From Epiperipatus broadwayi (taxonomy: Eukaryota; Onychophora; Udeonychophora; Euonychophora; Peripatidae), in contig JAQFVV010012416.1 of assembly GCA_028023455.1 (NCBI GenBank), positions 8,749,967 to 8,813,966 of the forward strand: 64,000 nt of DNA, in the 5' to 3' direction. Positions 48,006 to 61,039 of this stretch are shown in pieces (position 1 is the stretch's first letter; each line of letters opens with the position of its first letter). The notes below the pieces were generated by a model, which was not told the origin of the DNA, made no database searches, and saw only the letters and a program-made list of their open reading frames with translations. Made by a program: the position numbers and the translations under genes.

Positions 48006-49404
48006 ATGCTATGTTAGAAGCCATTAGTATACCATCATTGTAAGTTTTAAAATTTCTAAATTGCTATAATCTGTCCATGTCTTGGGTTAAATTATTTTTT
48101 AATCTGCTGTTATTAGTTAAGTGTGCTGCAATCTGTATGAACAAGCTTCTCTGAATAATTTTGCTGCAAAAGCCTCAATATTTGAATGTTCTTTTTGCCT
48201 ACTTTCAAATTGCCCATTATGTATTCATTTGCATTAAAAAAAAAGTCCATATTAACAGGGTCAAAAAAAAAATCCCAACAAATTGTATTTCTAGCACTCC
48301 AAAATAATTAATACATCGTAATAAGATTAAGCAGGTATTTCAAAAGACTAGTTCAGTTACATTTTGATTAAATTTGTCAGCCCAAAAAATTATATTTTTC
48401 ATGTGAAATGTCTATTATATCACATTTCATTTTGCCAAGCAATTATATTTTTTAATATGAGAGGTCGGTTACATCACATTTCATTTTGCAACTTTCTTTA
48501 AATAATTGTTTGCTAAAGACTATTAAATTATGCCATCGTTGTTGTATTTTTTTGATCTGCTATTATTAGTTAAGTATGCTGAAATCTGTTTGAACAAGCT
48601 TCTCTAACTAATTTTGCTCCAAAAGCCTCAAAATTTGAATGTTCTTTTTGCCTACTTTCAAATTGCCCATGATGTTTATCTTCTGTATTTTTTTGTAAGT
48701 ATTTGTGGGGTTTTTTGTGTGTGTGTGTGTTGTACTTGGGTTTTTTGGATGTTACAAATCCAATTTAGAAATTGGTTGGAGAAGAGGATTGTGTTTTACA
48801 TCACATTTCATTTTGTCAAGTAATTATATTTTTTAATGTGAGAGATCTATCACATCACATTTTGCAATGTTTAATATGATGCAATCCACATTTTCCCTTT
48901 ATGATTTAGAAATTTATCAGGGGGAGGTTGTGTTTTATGTATTTCACCAATTTCTGTTTTTATAATTTGTATTTTACTTATTTTTTAAGTGACTTCTTCA
49001 TGCAGGGGGAGGGTTGTGTTTTATGTATTTCACCGATTTCTGTTTTTGTAATTTTTATTTTACTTATTTTTGAGCAATTTCTTCAATTGAAATTTATCGC
49101 TTGTATGGTTCTTGATGCATATTGCAGCAATCACCTAGTGGCACAATACATTTCACTGAACAGTTTTTTATAATAAAATTCCATTTTAAATTCAAAATTA
49201 TTTAATCATTTACTATGATTATTTTATTCCAGGAAATGTAGAAAAAGATCTACAAAATTTTTGTGTGTTTATTTCTACTTTTCCTTTCAACATCATATAT
49301 ATTTGTGCACACACACTCTGTGTTATTGTGTGACATGTACCAGAAATGTTACAATATATACAAATAAATACTGTACACATTTTCTAATATTTATATATTG
49401 TTTG

Positions 49405-50280
49405 TATACATGAGAGGATGCCTCCAAAAAAATTTATTTTTAGATGTTACAAATTGAATCACTTTCAACATACTGCCCATTTGATGCAATGCATTGGTCT
49501 CAATCTGTTTTCTACTTCTCAAAGCACTCCTGAAACTCTTGCAAAGTGATACCTTTTACTGTCTCCATTGTTTCTTACTTCATCTTTTCCAAGTTCACAA
49601 AATGTTTTCTTGTGAGGTTTTTTTTTTCATTTAGAGGAATAAAAAGAATTCCCATGAGATTATGTGAATACGGTGAGTGGTTAAGCTGATTTGTGCAGTT
49701 TTTGATTATAAAATATTTCACAATCAAGGCTTTGTGCATTGGCACATTGTCATAGTGAAGTCACACTCACCACATGGTAACAACTTTACCCATTTTCATC
49801 TCATTATATCATACAAATGTTTCAAAACTTATAGGTAAATGACTGGCAATTACAAATGAATTCGGAGTGACCAACACCATTTTGACATTGGACTTCATAC
49901 CCCAGTGTTTTTTGAGAATGTGAATTTGCACATTTCCATTAATATCACTTATAAAGTTGTGTTTTCCCCAAGGAAATCTGCTTGTAAATTGCTAAAAACT
50001 TTACAACAATTTCTCCTGCTGTTTTTCCCTAAGAGAAAACAGAATTCCATGTTGTTCCAATTTTTCGATCATGATAAAAATCAATAAGTGAGACATGCTT
50101 AACAAAAAAATTATTATGTGGCACAACTTCACTCGACGATCCTGATCAGAAAACTGATGCAGAAGGATTCTTGTAAGAGGCATATAGCAGCAGAAGCATG
50201 TATTCCAAGTCTTTCCCACCAGAGAACATTTCCCATTTGCTTTAGGTCCCACATCTTATATGTGTGTGTGTTTATCAGAC
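49405..50280 (-). pseudogene. Mariner-like (DD34D) transposase C-terminal remnant
   Basis: Read on the minus strand from about 49760: LHYDNVPMHKALIVKYFIIK, then NHSPYSHNLMGILFIPL and later LQEFQECFEK...DQCIASNGQYVESD. These follow the mariner pattern HHDNAPxHxAxxVxxFL, PPYSPDLAPCDFFLFP, and FQxCFxxWKxRWxxCIxxxGxYFEGD. The middle Asp (HYDN) persists; the third Asp of the SPDLAPCD region is lost (SHNLMGI). Three in-frame stops lie in the tail. A GGAGGCATCCTCT sequence near 49412-49425 may be the terminal repeat. The portion 49900-50280 does not clearly align and may be another insertion. Confidence 0.75.
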
Positions 50281-50299
50281 ATTTGTATAAAAAGAAATA

Positions 50300-50779
50300 A
50301 TGGGATATAATTATATTTTGTAGTTCTGAAGAAGTCTGCTATATAATTGAAACTGTCAGACAATTTAATAAAAAGCATTGTGAGAAGTGAAAAAAAAGCA
50401 TGATGTTTTTAGATATTTATTTAATATAAGCTATGCAAAAAAAAAGTATCAAATATTTTAGAAAAATACTACTGTAAATATCATAAAGCTACACGTGAGG
50501 AAATCATATATGTGGGTGATTAATTAAAAATTAAATTTTTGATAGCAAGCTAAATCAAAATGATGGAAAATATTGCCATTTGATCCTCAAATTTAATATT
50601 AAAACAATACTATTTAAAACACAAAACAAACTATCATTGGACATATTTAAATTCCAATGATTGTATCAGTCAATGTCTTTGAAAATACATGTTTTTGCTT
50701 TTTGCATAATTTTAGAATAGTTTATTTTTTTCCCAAAGTAAAATAACAACACCCCATTTACAAGTCATGCTAAATAATA
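50300..50779. other. AT-rich intergenic DNA
   Basis: No gene or structured repeat recognised. Confidence 0.6.
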
Positions 50780-51110
50780 TGTTACTCTTTAGGATCATCA
50801 TTTTCCACCACTACCAATCCATTGCAGGTTGAAATTCTCTCAAAGGTCATTTCAATTTCTCCAATTTCCGTCTTCTCAACATCACACTATCAAATTTCCT
50901 TATTTCATCCATCCATCTCATATGCGGTCTCTTTCTAGGTATTTTACAATCTTTTGGAACACAGTTTAAGATTTTAACTGTCCATTTATTATCATCACTT
51001 TTAGCAATATGTCCAACACAACTCCATGATGTCAGTAATATCTGTTTATTCTCTCACCAGGGTGTTTAGTTTTCGATCCCTTCTTGTTACTTCTAAAATA
51101 GAGAAAATTT
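50780..51110 (-). mobile_element. 5'-truncated RTE-like LINE tail
   Basis: Matches the 3' end of the LINE at 60330: CATCATTTTCCACCACTACC-like start, CATCCATCCATCTCATATG, GGTCTCTTTCTAGGTATTTT and AGCAATATGTCCAACACAAC. It ends abruptly near 51100, as expected for a 5'-truncated insertion. Same minus orientation as the other two copies. Confidence 0.75.
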
Positions 51111-52049
51111 AAATGCTTTCGGTCATCATAAATTAAATTGTGTATATCTGAGGAATTGTACTCCAGTTATATAAAGATGCACTTTCTCAAATGTTGGTAT
51201 TTAAAAATATAAGTATGCATATTTCATATAGATGATATACATGTTAGAATTTAAATAATTAATCTAATTTTTCTATCTGCAGATGTTTATATATGTATGT
51301 AATAAAATTAAATCGTTTTATATAATTATAGAATATTGTAATATGCTGTAATTTTTTTTCCAGTTCTCAACAGATTTACTATACCTATTTAAAAAATACT
51401 AACAAAAAATTTAAAAAACTAGAATTAAATAATGGGTGTGTCTCTAATCGTTGTAAAAAGTTACATTGTAAACTCATTAGGAAAACGGGGGGAGAAAAAT
51501 GAGCATAACTGTTTAGGCTACAATATAATTAGTTCCTTTTTTAAAAAAAAAAAAGTTTATTTTTTAAAAAAATCTTTTTTTTTTTTTTTACTGTTCTAAC
51601 CATAAAAAAATTATCTAGCATTCTGTATATATATGTCAAAAAAGTATCTACAAAAAAAAAATCCTGTATATACATTTAAAGGAAATACAATAGTCCCTTG
51701 AGTCCATCTAAAGATAAAAAGTGGGCAATCCACAGTAAAGAAATCTTCGATTTGTTGGCCAACCACAGTAAAGAAATATTCAAACAAATCGATCCCAGTT
51801 GAATAAGAGCAAAATACATAGCAAATAGATTATATATAGAGTTTGCAAATAGGCTCTTAACAAGCTTTGCATAATATCCCCAAGCCCAGACCGGTTTTTG
51901 CTACTGGCTTTCTCAGTGAGGTGCTAGGATATTCAAGCATTCGATTAAAAATATTAGCATAAGCGCATCACTTTATCTAATGGATAACTATTAAGTAGAA
52001 AATCTGAAATTTTCAGACATCCATGTCTTCCACTACAGCTATCTAACTT
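51111..52049. other. AT-rich intergenic DNA
   Basis: Homopolymer-rich. A short imperfect repeat (CCACAGTAAAGAAAT twice, near 51730 and 51762) is present. Confidence 0.6.
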
Positions 52050-52720
52050 AAATAGCCATATGGGACTGAACCAAGTTCAGATAACCATATATTAAAAGCT
52101 TTAGCAATATAAAATCACCAAAACCTTAAATTAGGTCATGTGATATCTGACTTAATTTTTTTTGTAATAGCAAACAGAATATTTTCCTAACTTAAAAAAA
52201 AAAAAGATCAATGCAGAAAACAAAATAAAATTATCCCTCTACATTTCCTTGTTAACCCTTTTCTCTTAGTATTAGCTTTTTAACATCTTCTAAACATATT
52301 TCTCTTCTAAAGAATTAACATTATTACATTTTTTTTCGTTCTATCATTTTATTCATTATCTCACTACTAAACACAAACCATTTTGGTTCTCTCTTTTTTT
52401 TTTTTACAGCCTGTTATTGTGCCTTCTTTTAAATTTTGTTTTAGAATTTCGGCCTTTTATCAGATTTTCAGTTTTAATTTATCATCTACACATTCCTTCT
52501 AGTTTATTATTTTTTCAAAAGCTGGTCTCAATTCTATCACTACTAAGTCGCAATATAACACGACATTAGCACCTGAAAATGTACTTTTTACTATTTGGAA
52601 ATTTTATTCTGTCTAAAAAGATAATTTAATCAAAATCTATAACCTGGCATAAACCTTTCTCATGATTTTTTAAACATGCGTTCGTCATTACCAATATCTT
52701 AGTAGTAATCAGGACTTACT
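52050..52720 (-). pseudogene. Possible LINE linker fragment
   Basis: Minus-strand reading gives DLVVIELRPAFEKIIN, KECVDDKLKLKI, KAEILKQNLKEGTITG and PKWFVFSSEIMNKMIE across stops. The charged helical style and AT content resemble the region between endonuclease and reverse transcriptase of some LINEs. No catalytic motif is visible, so this is tentative. Confidence 0.3.
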
Positions 52721-52756
52721 CCAGGGATTTTAAAGGCCTGCCATACACAAAATGAA

Positions 52757-52845
52757 TTAAGAATATGCTAACAAATTAATATATTTAATCTAAAATATTT
52801 TAAGAATATGCTAACAAATTAATATATTTAATCTAAAATAGAAAA
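52757..52845. repeat. Perfect ~43-bp direct repeat
   Basis: TTAAGAATATGCTAACAAAT plus TAATATATTTAATCTAAAATA occurs twice back to back (52757 and 52800). Confidence 0.9.
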
Positions 52846-53229
52846 GTAAATGTCAGACATTCAGTTGCACTAATCCGAGCAAATATATCTGGTAATTAAT
52901 GAATTTACTCATAGAACATGTAGTTTTTTAATATTTAATTTTATTACTACCTAGTATGCTTTTATTATAATTAATATATCATATTCATGACTTCAAATGC
53001 TGCGATTACAAATAAAATCATAAACATCATAAATAGATTCTATAAAAAAAAAAAAAAAATCCTCTCCCTAGCCAATAAGTAAAACAAGTGGATAGGCCTG
53101 CCTTACATTCCAAAAATTACACATAAATTTAATTAATATAAGCTTTTACACCCATCCATCACTTAATCAATTAGTCAACAACTGTAAATACACTTTACCA
53201 AATGAATCAGTGCATCAACTGGTCTATAA

Positions 53230-53464
53230 AATTAACTGCAGCCAATCAGAATGCAGTATATTATGAGAAGTTAAGGGCCACCAATCAATGAGATTTACCC
53301 AACATAAAAAATATTCATATAATAGAGCTCTCAGAAATAAAGCACACACATCGATATTTATAGACCACGATCAGAAAACTGCCTTCAGATTTGAACTAAC
53401 AAAAGCAGAAAGTGTGCCCAAAGAAAGGGCAGAACGTGCAAAGTTAAAAAAGTATGTGCAATAG
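53230..53464 (+). other. Promoter-like cluster with a 58-codon small ORF
   Basis: CCAAT motifs at about 53234 and 53281 precede an ATG at 53288-53290 opening a 58-aa frame to TAG at 53462-53464. The frame includes HTSIFIDHDQKTAFRFELTK and ends AERAKLKKYVQ. The same stretch has a TATA-like CATATAAT (53315) and AATAAA (53336). It could be an LTR-like remnant, a chance frame or a small exon. I do not recognise the peptide. Confidence 0.2.
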
Positions 53465-56400
53465 CTAGTAACTATTTTTCCATTAACTAAAAAGTAAGCA
53501 AATATATCGATACCAAAGAAATCGATGATTTGAATAAATCTAAACATGAATTTAAATTTGAATGTATTGAATAGGTTATTAGATAATAATTAAACACTGA
53601 TATAAAGAACTTGTTATCATGCCATTTAAAACCACGAATATGATATATTAATTATATTGAAAGCGTGCTAGGCAGTAATAAAATTATATATTAAAAAACT
53701 ACCTTTGCTGTTAGTATATTCATTAATTACCAAATGTCTGTTATTGTATTTAAATATTAATAATGTATTTAAATACTAACTATAAAAAATAAGTTTTCAG
53801 TTTTAAGAAACCATTTTTACACAAATGATCAAATAGGCAAATAAATACTACTGGAAATTAACATTGAATACATTGTCAATTACATATGCATAAATAAATA
53901 CGGTATAAATGCATCTATAAATAAAACTAGAAAAGGTTAAATTAAATTACTTCATTGCACATTCTTTGTAATTAATGTTGTAAAAATAAGAAAATAAATT
54001 TATATTATCATAAAAATAGTTGCTTGATTTATCTTTGTTTTCTAGCTTGTATGCAATAACAAAAGATTCACATAGTGGCTTAAATGTCTGAAGGAGGATG
54101 GAAGGCTAGAGTTTGATATTTAATTTTAATCTTATTGATGAAAAATGATTGATATTTAGATACGGTATTGAAGGCAAAATGGCATCAATAAAAATCATGA
54201 AGATAATAAATGTTGCGATTAACATTTATGCAACTCTGTATAGAATGATGTGTTAGAATACATAATGTTAAATGTGTTTATGTAGTTTTAAAATCTACAT
54301 TAAAGCAGAAAATGTGTTTTCATTTAAGCCACACATGGAACATGTGGTATCATTAAGAAATAATTTTATTCTAAATGATAAAAAAGGTGAAAACATTGGA
54401 ATTAATTTTAATTAAAAAGTAAAAGTATTTTGTTTTGAGAAACTAAAGAGTTAAATTTTCTAATAATGATGCAGGTACTAAGATGTAGCAGTGAGTTAGA
54501 AACACCTTCAGATTTTGGGGGAATTATGCATACTAGTATTTGATTTTGTTGTGTATGAATAAGTTTGGTGTTACATCTTTGTATTTAAATAGATTAATAA
54601 TTGTTTGCCTTAATCTGTTGAAATAATGTCTATTATTAAATAAATTTGGGTGGTTATGCATATCAGTATTTGATTTTGTTGTTTGTAAATAAGTTTGATG
54701 TTATATCTTTATTTTTAAATAGGTTAATAATTAAATATTTACCTCAATTACAGTTGAAATAGGTGTCTTATTATTAAATTGTATTAATATTGAAATACAA
54801 GTCTGGATTGAAATCCCCTTAAATTGTATTAACCAAAAATCCTGACCCTTGTTTATCAGCAGAAATAAATATCTTTGTATTTAGGGATAGCTATATATAT
54901 ACCTCAAGAACTTACCTGTACAGATATATTCGAAAAATATGATACTATATAAAAGTAGTTTTTTTTTAATGTTTATTGATTACATATTTAACGAAAATAT
55001 ACGGTTTCATTTTCTCTCCTTGAATAATTTTTATAAGATAAAATCTTCTTACATTTTCTCACTTCTATATTTCATTACTTTCTTTAATTTGTTTTCTTAT
55101 ATTCGTTAATTTTATTATTCACATTAATATTGAATAATCCTAGATCATAGCCTACTAGCAGCAAAATATTGTAAACTGTTCAGGTGAAGTCAATTAATAA
55201 ATTATTACCATACAGTGTTGGAAGTTATAATCAATACAGAATCAAACTATAGTGCTGAAAAATAAACTTCTCAATGCTGAAGCCATTAAATTGATTACTG
55301 AGAAAATGTAAAAAAAATCATACTAAAGTTGCCTTATGATAAAGCCATAACCAATTGAACATCTAGTGCAAAAAGAAAAATCTGAATTAGAAAGATACTA
55401 TTAGGACGTGTTTGTGATTAAAAAAAATTATGTAAATGTTAACATTTTAAGGCTAGTAAACTAAAGTGATGTGGAATGGATATTTTAAATCAAGAAAACA
55501 TTTTATCATTCAAATCATAAAGAACAAAAAAAAATGCCATAGCTTTCATTATCAGAAAGGATATTGCAAACATTATCATTAAATGACTGCTTGATATACA
55601 TTCAATTTCTGGATATCCATTCAATATGATTATTATACAAATCCATGTTTTAACATATACAAGTAAAAAAAAAAAATTGTCAATTAATGTCCAGATTATG
55701 ACAAGTAATATCAAACCTATACATAACTTTTAATGATTGATGACTGAAATGTTAAAAATGTAAATGGAAAGAAAAAATGTTATTGAAAAGTAAGAATTTG
55801 TTTTTAGTGAATAATGTGAGTGCTATTGAAGAATAACAAATGTTTATGTTCTCAGTACCTTCTTTATTGGGATTATATTTTTAAACTCCCAAAGCACAGA
55901 CTATACATAAGAATGTCTGTAAATTGAGTTTGTGTGAATTAAAGTGACTGTTCTTGGAAGCTGATGACGGAATACTTCAATTCCAGTGAAACTGAAGAAT
56001 AAGCTTCTCCAATATTCTAGACATAATCTAAATAACTTTTTACTTTTAGAAATATCAGAAATCAATTTGATATTGATGCAAATAAATGGTTAACCGGATG
56101 AATTATGAATAAAATAAAAAATAATTAAAAACAAATGAGAGAAGATTGTGCAAAATGAAATGGCCAAAATATCAAAATGATTATCATGAAGATGGGGGGA
56201 GGATGTTTAAAGGCTAACAATATTTTAAAGGAAATTAGTAGAAATTTTCAAAAAATGTCCACGAATAACAGAAATATTTTTTATATCAGAATTTGAAAGA
56301 CATAACAATCAACAGATAATAGATAAAATAACAAAAGTAATGTAAAGTTGGAAGAAATACACATAAGTAATATCGCAAAGACCTCAATATCCTCTTAAGA

Positions 56401-57018
56401 TGTCAAATTACATAATGCAGGTGGCAACATTAAATTGAAAAAAAAAAAACTGCTAGATGTAAAAGTTGACTGTACCTCAAACACCTAAAATTTAATCAAT
56501 TGAAATATATTTTAAGTTGTTACACTCATTTTCATTATTCAGCTGATATTTTCTTGGTAAAAATAAAAGTCTAAAATGATAGATATGCAAACTGCTCAAT
56601 ATATTTTTATGCCCTGACATACATAGTTTAACTAGGTGATACGAGGATTAATTACCAGTTTGTCAAATAAAACAAAAAAATTGATTTACTGAATGGAAAA
56701 AATATTTTGACAATCTTTTGAGTAACAATATAAGACAATGGCTATTAATGATATATCCATCTTAATCTCATTTAGATTTGGACAAAGATATCCAGTTTAA
56801 CTCGTTAACTTTATAGAGTGGCAACACAATGCGGTGCTTCATTGAAATTTTCTTTTTACAATTATGTGAAAACTACAAGCATGACATCGGTAGAAATCCC
56901 AGCATTTGTTGCATTTTAAAATTTTCTTTCTAATCGCATCTATTGTTAAAATCCGAAAAAAAAATGGATTTTTTATATTTTTATGGATAGGTTCATTTAA
57001 TTTTTTTCTGTTTTCTAG
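53465..57018. other. AT-rich intergenic or intronic DNA
   Basis: No gene recognised. It contains a two-unit tandem repeat at 54510-54780. Confidence 0.55.
54510..54780. repeat. Tandem repeat, two ~128-bp units
   Basis: Both units share TTATGCATA, AGTATTTGATTTTGTTGT, AAATAAGTTTG and CTTATTATTAAAT-like ends, starting near 54525 and 54655. Confidence 0.75.
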
Positions 57019-57134
57019 TTTTCATGGAGAAAAGCAGAAATTTTTAAATGGCCAAAGAGTCTATTAAAACAGATTAAAAATGCACCGATAATTCACATTT
57101 CAAGGACTTCAAAATGTAATCAGAATATCGGGTT
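57019..57134 (+). CDS. Candidate exon of an unidentified gene (116 nt)
   Basis: A strong acceptor (TTTTTTTCTGTTTTCTAG, ending 57018) and a strong donor (GTAAGT at 57135) bound 116 nt. One frame is open throughout, 38 codons: FSWRKAEIFKWPKSLLKQIK, then NAPIIHISRTSKCNQNIG. The other two frames have stops, one of them opening with ATGGAG. I do not recognise the peptide. It could be a coding exon of a + strand gene extending in both directions, a 5' UTR exon, a lncRNA exon or a chance pair of splice signals in AT-rich DNA. Confidence 0.3.
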
Positions 57135-60100
57135 GTAAGTATTAAAAATTTTAATTTTTTAATTATTTTAATAGTAAATTTTTAAAAATTATTTGACAAA
57201 TGGTATGTTTGCATTTGTATTCGTGTCTGTGTAGTATATAAATTATGTTCTTTATGCTCTTTATTATAAGTATATAAATTTAAACATTTGTATTCAAATA
57301 CACCTGGATCTCGTTTTATGCGGTAGAAAGGTTCCTCAGAAAACGCGCACAAAAGAAATTGCTTAACTTACCTTGAAAAATGGGGGACATGTACTGTAAT
57401 TTTCAAAATTCACATAAAAGCAACAACACAAAATTACTTTAAAATTCGCATAAAAAAAAAAGGAAATAAAATAACTAATAAAAATTTCAAATTTGAAAAA
57501 AATTGATACAAGAAAAACTTTTTTTATTAACTACAGTATTTAATTTTATTCAAAACTATATTTTTATGCGTAATTTACAGTATTTTACATTTTTCATACA
57601 TATGCAGTATTTTAATCATTATCATTATTTGATGATATGCAAATTCATTTGTGAACTACTAAGACATCAGACTCATCACAAGAGGAAATATAACTAGCAC
57701 CAACTTCATTTTTTTAAATTGCTCTCAATGGACTTGCCCAAACTAAAATATTTTCCAATCGCTGATGATCCTTCCCATTTTGCTAAGTGATCTAAAATTG
57801 AAATTTTTGTTTCCAAACAAATTCATTTTCTTGGGTGTTTTTTCCTCTTCATTAAGGTAAACTAAAAGTTTAAAATAAAAATAAAAACTTTGACTTATGA
57901 TAATAAAAAGATAACTAGTCACCATTGTTCGGCAAAATTTAATTAAAACTAACAATTAAAAATTAAATTCTTATTTGACTTTAATTTTCAATTCCGTTTA
58001 AAAATCATATTTCATTGTTTCACATCATGTTAATTTCAGATCACATTTCATAATTTTTAAAATGTTAATTACAATTAAAAATCAGATTTTAATTTTTGTC
58101 AAATTTAATTGTGCCCACCACCGTTACTCTCCTTTTAAAAATAAACTTGTGGACACTAAATAATTAATTGATTACATACACTTTTTTTAAAAAGCAAAAA
58201 TAGAATGTGATTTAAAATGCAAAAACAACATGCATAGCATACACATCTATAACATTTGAACAGATTTACATTATAATCTTGTAAAATTTATTATTTGCGG
58301 ACACTAAATGATTGATTATGTATTTTTTTTAAAAAGCAAAAATAGAATGTGATTTAAAATGCAAAAACATGCATAGTATAGGCATCTATAACATTTGAAC
58401 AGATTTATATTATAATCTTGTAAAATTTAATGTGTATATAAAATGGGGAAATCCTGATCTTAAGTGAATTATGAACTTCTTTATTGCATAAAATCTATTA
58501 CAGTACTATTATAAAGCACTGAAAATATTGAAATTATTAGATGGAAGTCGAATTCCGATAATGTGCTACTATTTTAAATATGAAAATTTCCTTCCATTTC
58601 TTATTCGCATTGCTGAATTATATATTATGCATTGTAGAGTGTCATTTAATGTGTATTATATTATTTTAAATAAGACATGTGAGTGCGCAAAATTTATATT
58701 TAAAGTAATAGCGCATTATCGGAGCTAGACTTATGATCTAATAATTTTTATCACATAAAAGAAAACCGTATACAAAGATATTAAGAAGAAACATGAATCA
58801 CATAACATCAAAATCGCATTAAAGAAATCTGCAGAAAATGAGACCAGAGTGTACAACAAAAGTTTATGTAATTTTGGGGCTCTGATCTAAGTTTCGGCAA
58901 TCTTATTTTCTAGACGATTCTCATAAGGTTTAATAATTACTATGTTTATTACTATATTATATTTATATTACTGTCTTTGTGTTTGCAATTGCAGTTTGTG
59001 TTTATATAACAAGTAATGTCTATATATATAAAATTAAGGTATTATAGAGCAGTATAATGTAAATTTTAGGACTGATTATCAAATATACAGAAATTTTACA
59101 GTTGACAAAGCAATCACAAAATTTACTGGGCATAGTACCATGTGAAAATATAAATACTTAAAACCAACAGAGATTTCAAATGGTGTGCGCGTGGAAATAA
59201 CCAAATTGTATACAGGTAAAGAATCAAATTCTGATTCTTGCCTATGTTGTGGTACTCATGCTGTGGAGTCACTAGTTTTGCCACATTTTGCAACACATTA
59301 TTTTCAATTCTATAGCTAGCAAATAAGGTATATGCAAATAAATTATCTCTGTGGGATAATGAATATAACAAGATAGCATCACAGGTGTGCATAAAGAATA
59401 TAAATGTCACTGATGTACACAAAAAATATAAAATGGAGATGAAACTCATTTTATCAATGATACAAACAGTAGCCTACAATTTCTTGTTCTAGATAGACAA
59501 GAAGCCAATTGCTATGATGACAAATACATATCCATCTTCTGGAAATGATTTGTTTTGTATCTTTTATTAGGATTAATCTTTTTCTTATAGAAACCTTTGA
59601 GATTTGTGATCTTTGGGGTACAAGATAAAAATGAAGAATTCTCAAGATTCTGAAGCGATGGATCATCTCAGATAAGAAGTATTATATATGGTTTGAAGAT
59701 AATTTTGTGAGGAATACAAAGAAATTATCAATGAAGATGTAATTTAAACTTAGTTAATGGTGAATTAAAAATTATGAACAATAAAGTAATAATTATGTTG
59801 GATGCTGAAATTTTTTTTCCCTTATTTTTTAAATGAGTTTCACTATTTATCTGAGCCTTACTGTTTTCCTTAGTTTTTATCAATGTAAAGCTTTTTACTC
59901 TAACATTATTAAAACTGAAGTTATTGTGAAAGTTGTGTCTCAAGCCAGTTTTTTAAAAATTCAGTATGGCGCCAAGGGTGGTTGAACAGTGAAGTCGGAC
60001 ACCTCTTTATAATTTTAAAAATGTAATGCCTATGGAATGAAGATAACTGAAAAAGTTCGGCTGTTTGATTTTAAAAATGAATTTATTATTTCGATTTCTA

Positions 60101-60329
60101 AAGTGAAAAAAGATACCATTTATCATGAAATATTTTTATTACATCAAAAGTACTTTGAAGGATTTTGTTGAATAATATTCTTTCTGACCATAAATGGTTA
60201 TCAGAAGCTCAATAGTTTTAGAAAATTAAAAAGCACTATAGACATGGGTTTTGATGTCAGATAAATGTAGTAAGTTTCAGGAGCACAAGTACAATTTATA
60301 TAGTTTTAATTGATTTGGTCAAGATATTC
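57135..60329. other. AT-rich intergenic or intronic DNA
   Basis: No gene recognised. A pogo-like CTCGTTTTATGCGG motif lies at about 57309 without a recognisable partner end. Tandem units occur at 58146-58431. Confidence 0.5.
58146..58431. repeat. Tandem repeat, two ~145-bp units
   Basis: Units starting near 58148 and 58295 share GGACACTAAAT, TTTTTAAAAAGCAAAAATAG, AATGTGATTTAAAATGC and CATCTATAACATTTGAACAG. About 95% alike by eye. Confidence 0.88.
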
Positions 60330-60440
60330 ATCAGCATCATCAACCATTATCAATCCACTGCCCAATGAAGGTCTCTCCAAGTTCATACTATCTTTTCTTA
60401 TCTTTAGCTTCTCTTCTCCACATCACCCCTGCACTTTATT

Positions 60441-60889
60441 TCATCCATCCATCTCACATGTGGTCTCTTTCTGGGTCATTGTAGGTCTCTTTCTGGGTCT
60501 TTTACAATCTCTTGGAATCCAGTTTAAAATTTCAATTGTCCATCTATTATCATCTCTTCTAGCAATATGTTCAGCCCAACTCCACTTCAGTCTTTTAATT
60601 TTTTCAATGAGGTCAGTAACACCTGTTTGTTCTCTTACCCATACATTGCATTTTGATCTCTTCTTGTTACTCCCAACATGCATCTCTCCATACTTCTATG
60701 AGTGGTCTGAAGTCTCTGTATTGCTCTTCTATTAAGTGTCCAAGTCTCAGATCCGTAAGTAAGAACTGGCAAAACACATTTATTAAAAACCTTCCTTTTC
60801 AAACACATAGGCATATTTCCTTTTAGTATCAAGTTATTTCTACCAAAAGCACTACAACCAAGTTTAATAGTATGATTAATTTCATCCAT
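60441..60889 (-). pseudogene. LINE C-terminal domain (two overlapping frames)
   Basis: Frame one (60635-60889) reads IKLGCSAFGRNNLILKGNMP, then VFNKCVLPVLTYGSETWTLN and RSMERCMLGVTRRDQN. Frame two (60441-60683) continues VREQTGVTDLIEKIKRLKWS, WAEHIARRDDNRW and PRDCKRPRKRP. YGSETW, LGxTRRDxxxN, REQTGV and HIARRxDNRW are strongly conserved in this LINE group. A frameshift near 60640-60680 separates the two parts. Confidence 0.85.
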
Positions 60890-61039
60890 TATATTTCCAT
60901 CTGCATTAATAATCTGACCAAGGTATTTGTAACTGTTAACTTCTAACTCATCATAATCAATCTTTATTTTCGTATTTTGAGAAAATCTATTAAAACATTA
61001 GTCTTTTTAACATTTATCTTTAATTCTACTTTCATCTGA

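Larger units (their letters stand above)
45690..49162. mobile_element. Merlin-type DNA transposon with kilobase-long inverted repeats
   Basis: The outer ends match in inverted orientation: CTGTGCCATTAGGACTAGGT...CATCAAGAACCATAGAAGCG on the left, and, inverted, TTGTGCCACTAGGTGATTGC...CATCAAGAACCATACAAGCG on the right. Inward of these lie matching subrepeats. The left arm is about 45690-47110 and the right arm about 48060-49162. Each arm carries roughly 85-bp repeats (CACTCAAAAATAAGTAAAAT...) and two copies of a roughly 400-bp unit (GGCAATTTGAAxGTAGG...AAGCTTGTTCAAA...). The centre holds a decayed IS1595/ISXO2-like transposase (separate entry), which places the element in the Merlin superfamily. 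Exact termini and target duplication could not be fixed. Confidence 0.8.

Noticed and set aside
57302-57440. CTCGTTTTATGCGG as the end of a pogo/Tigger element
   Set aside because: The motif is suggestive, but no inverted partner end or transposase could be found.
59123-59449. Minus-strand 108-aa frame
   Set aside because: Cys/Phe/Leu-rich reading of AT-rich DNA with no domain; the plus strand has a faint Cys-rich LINE-like tail that is also too weak.
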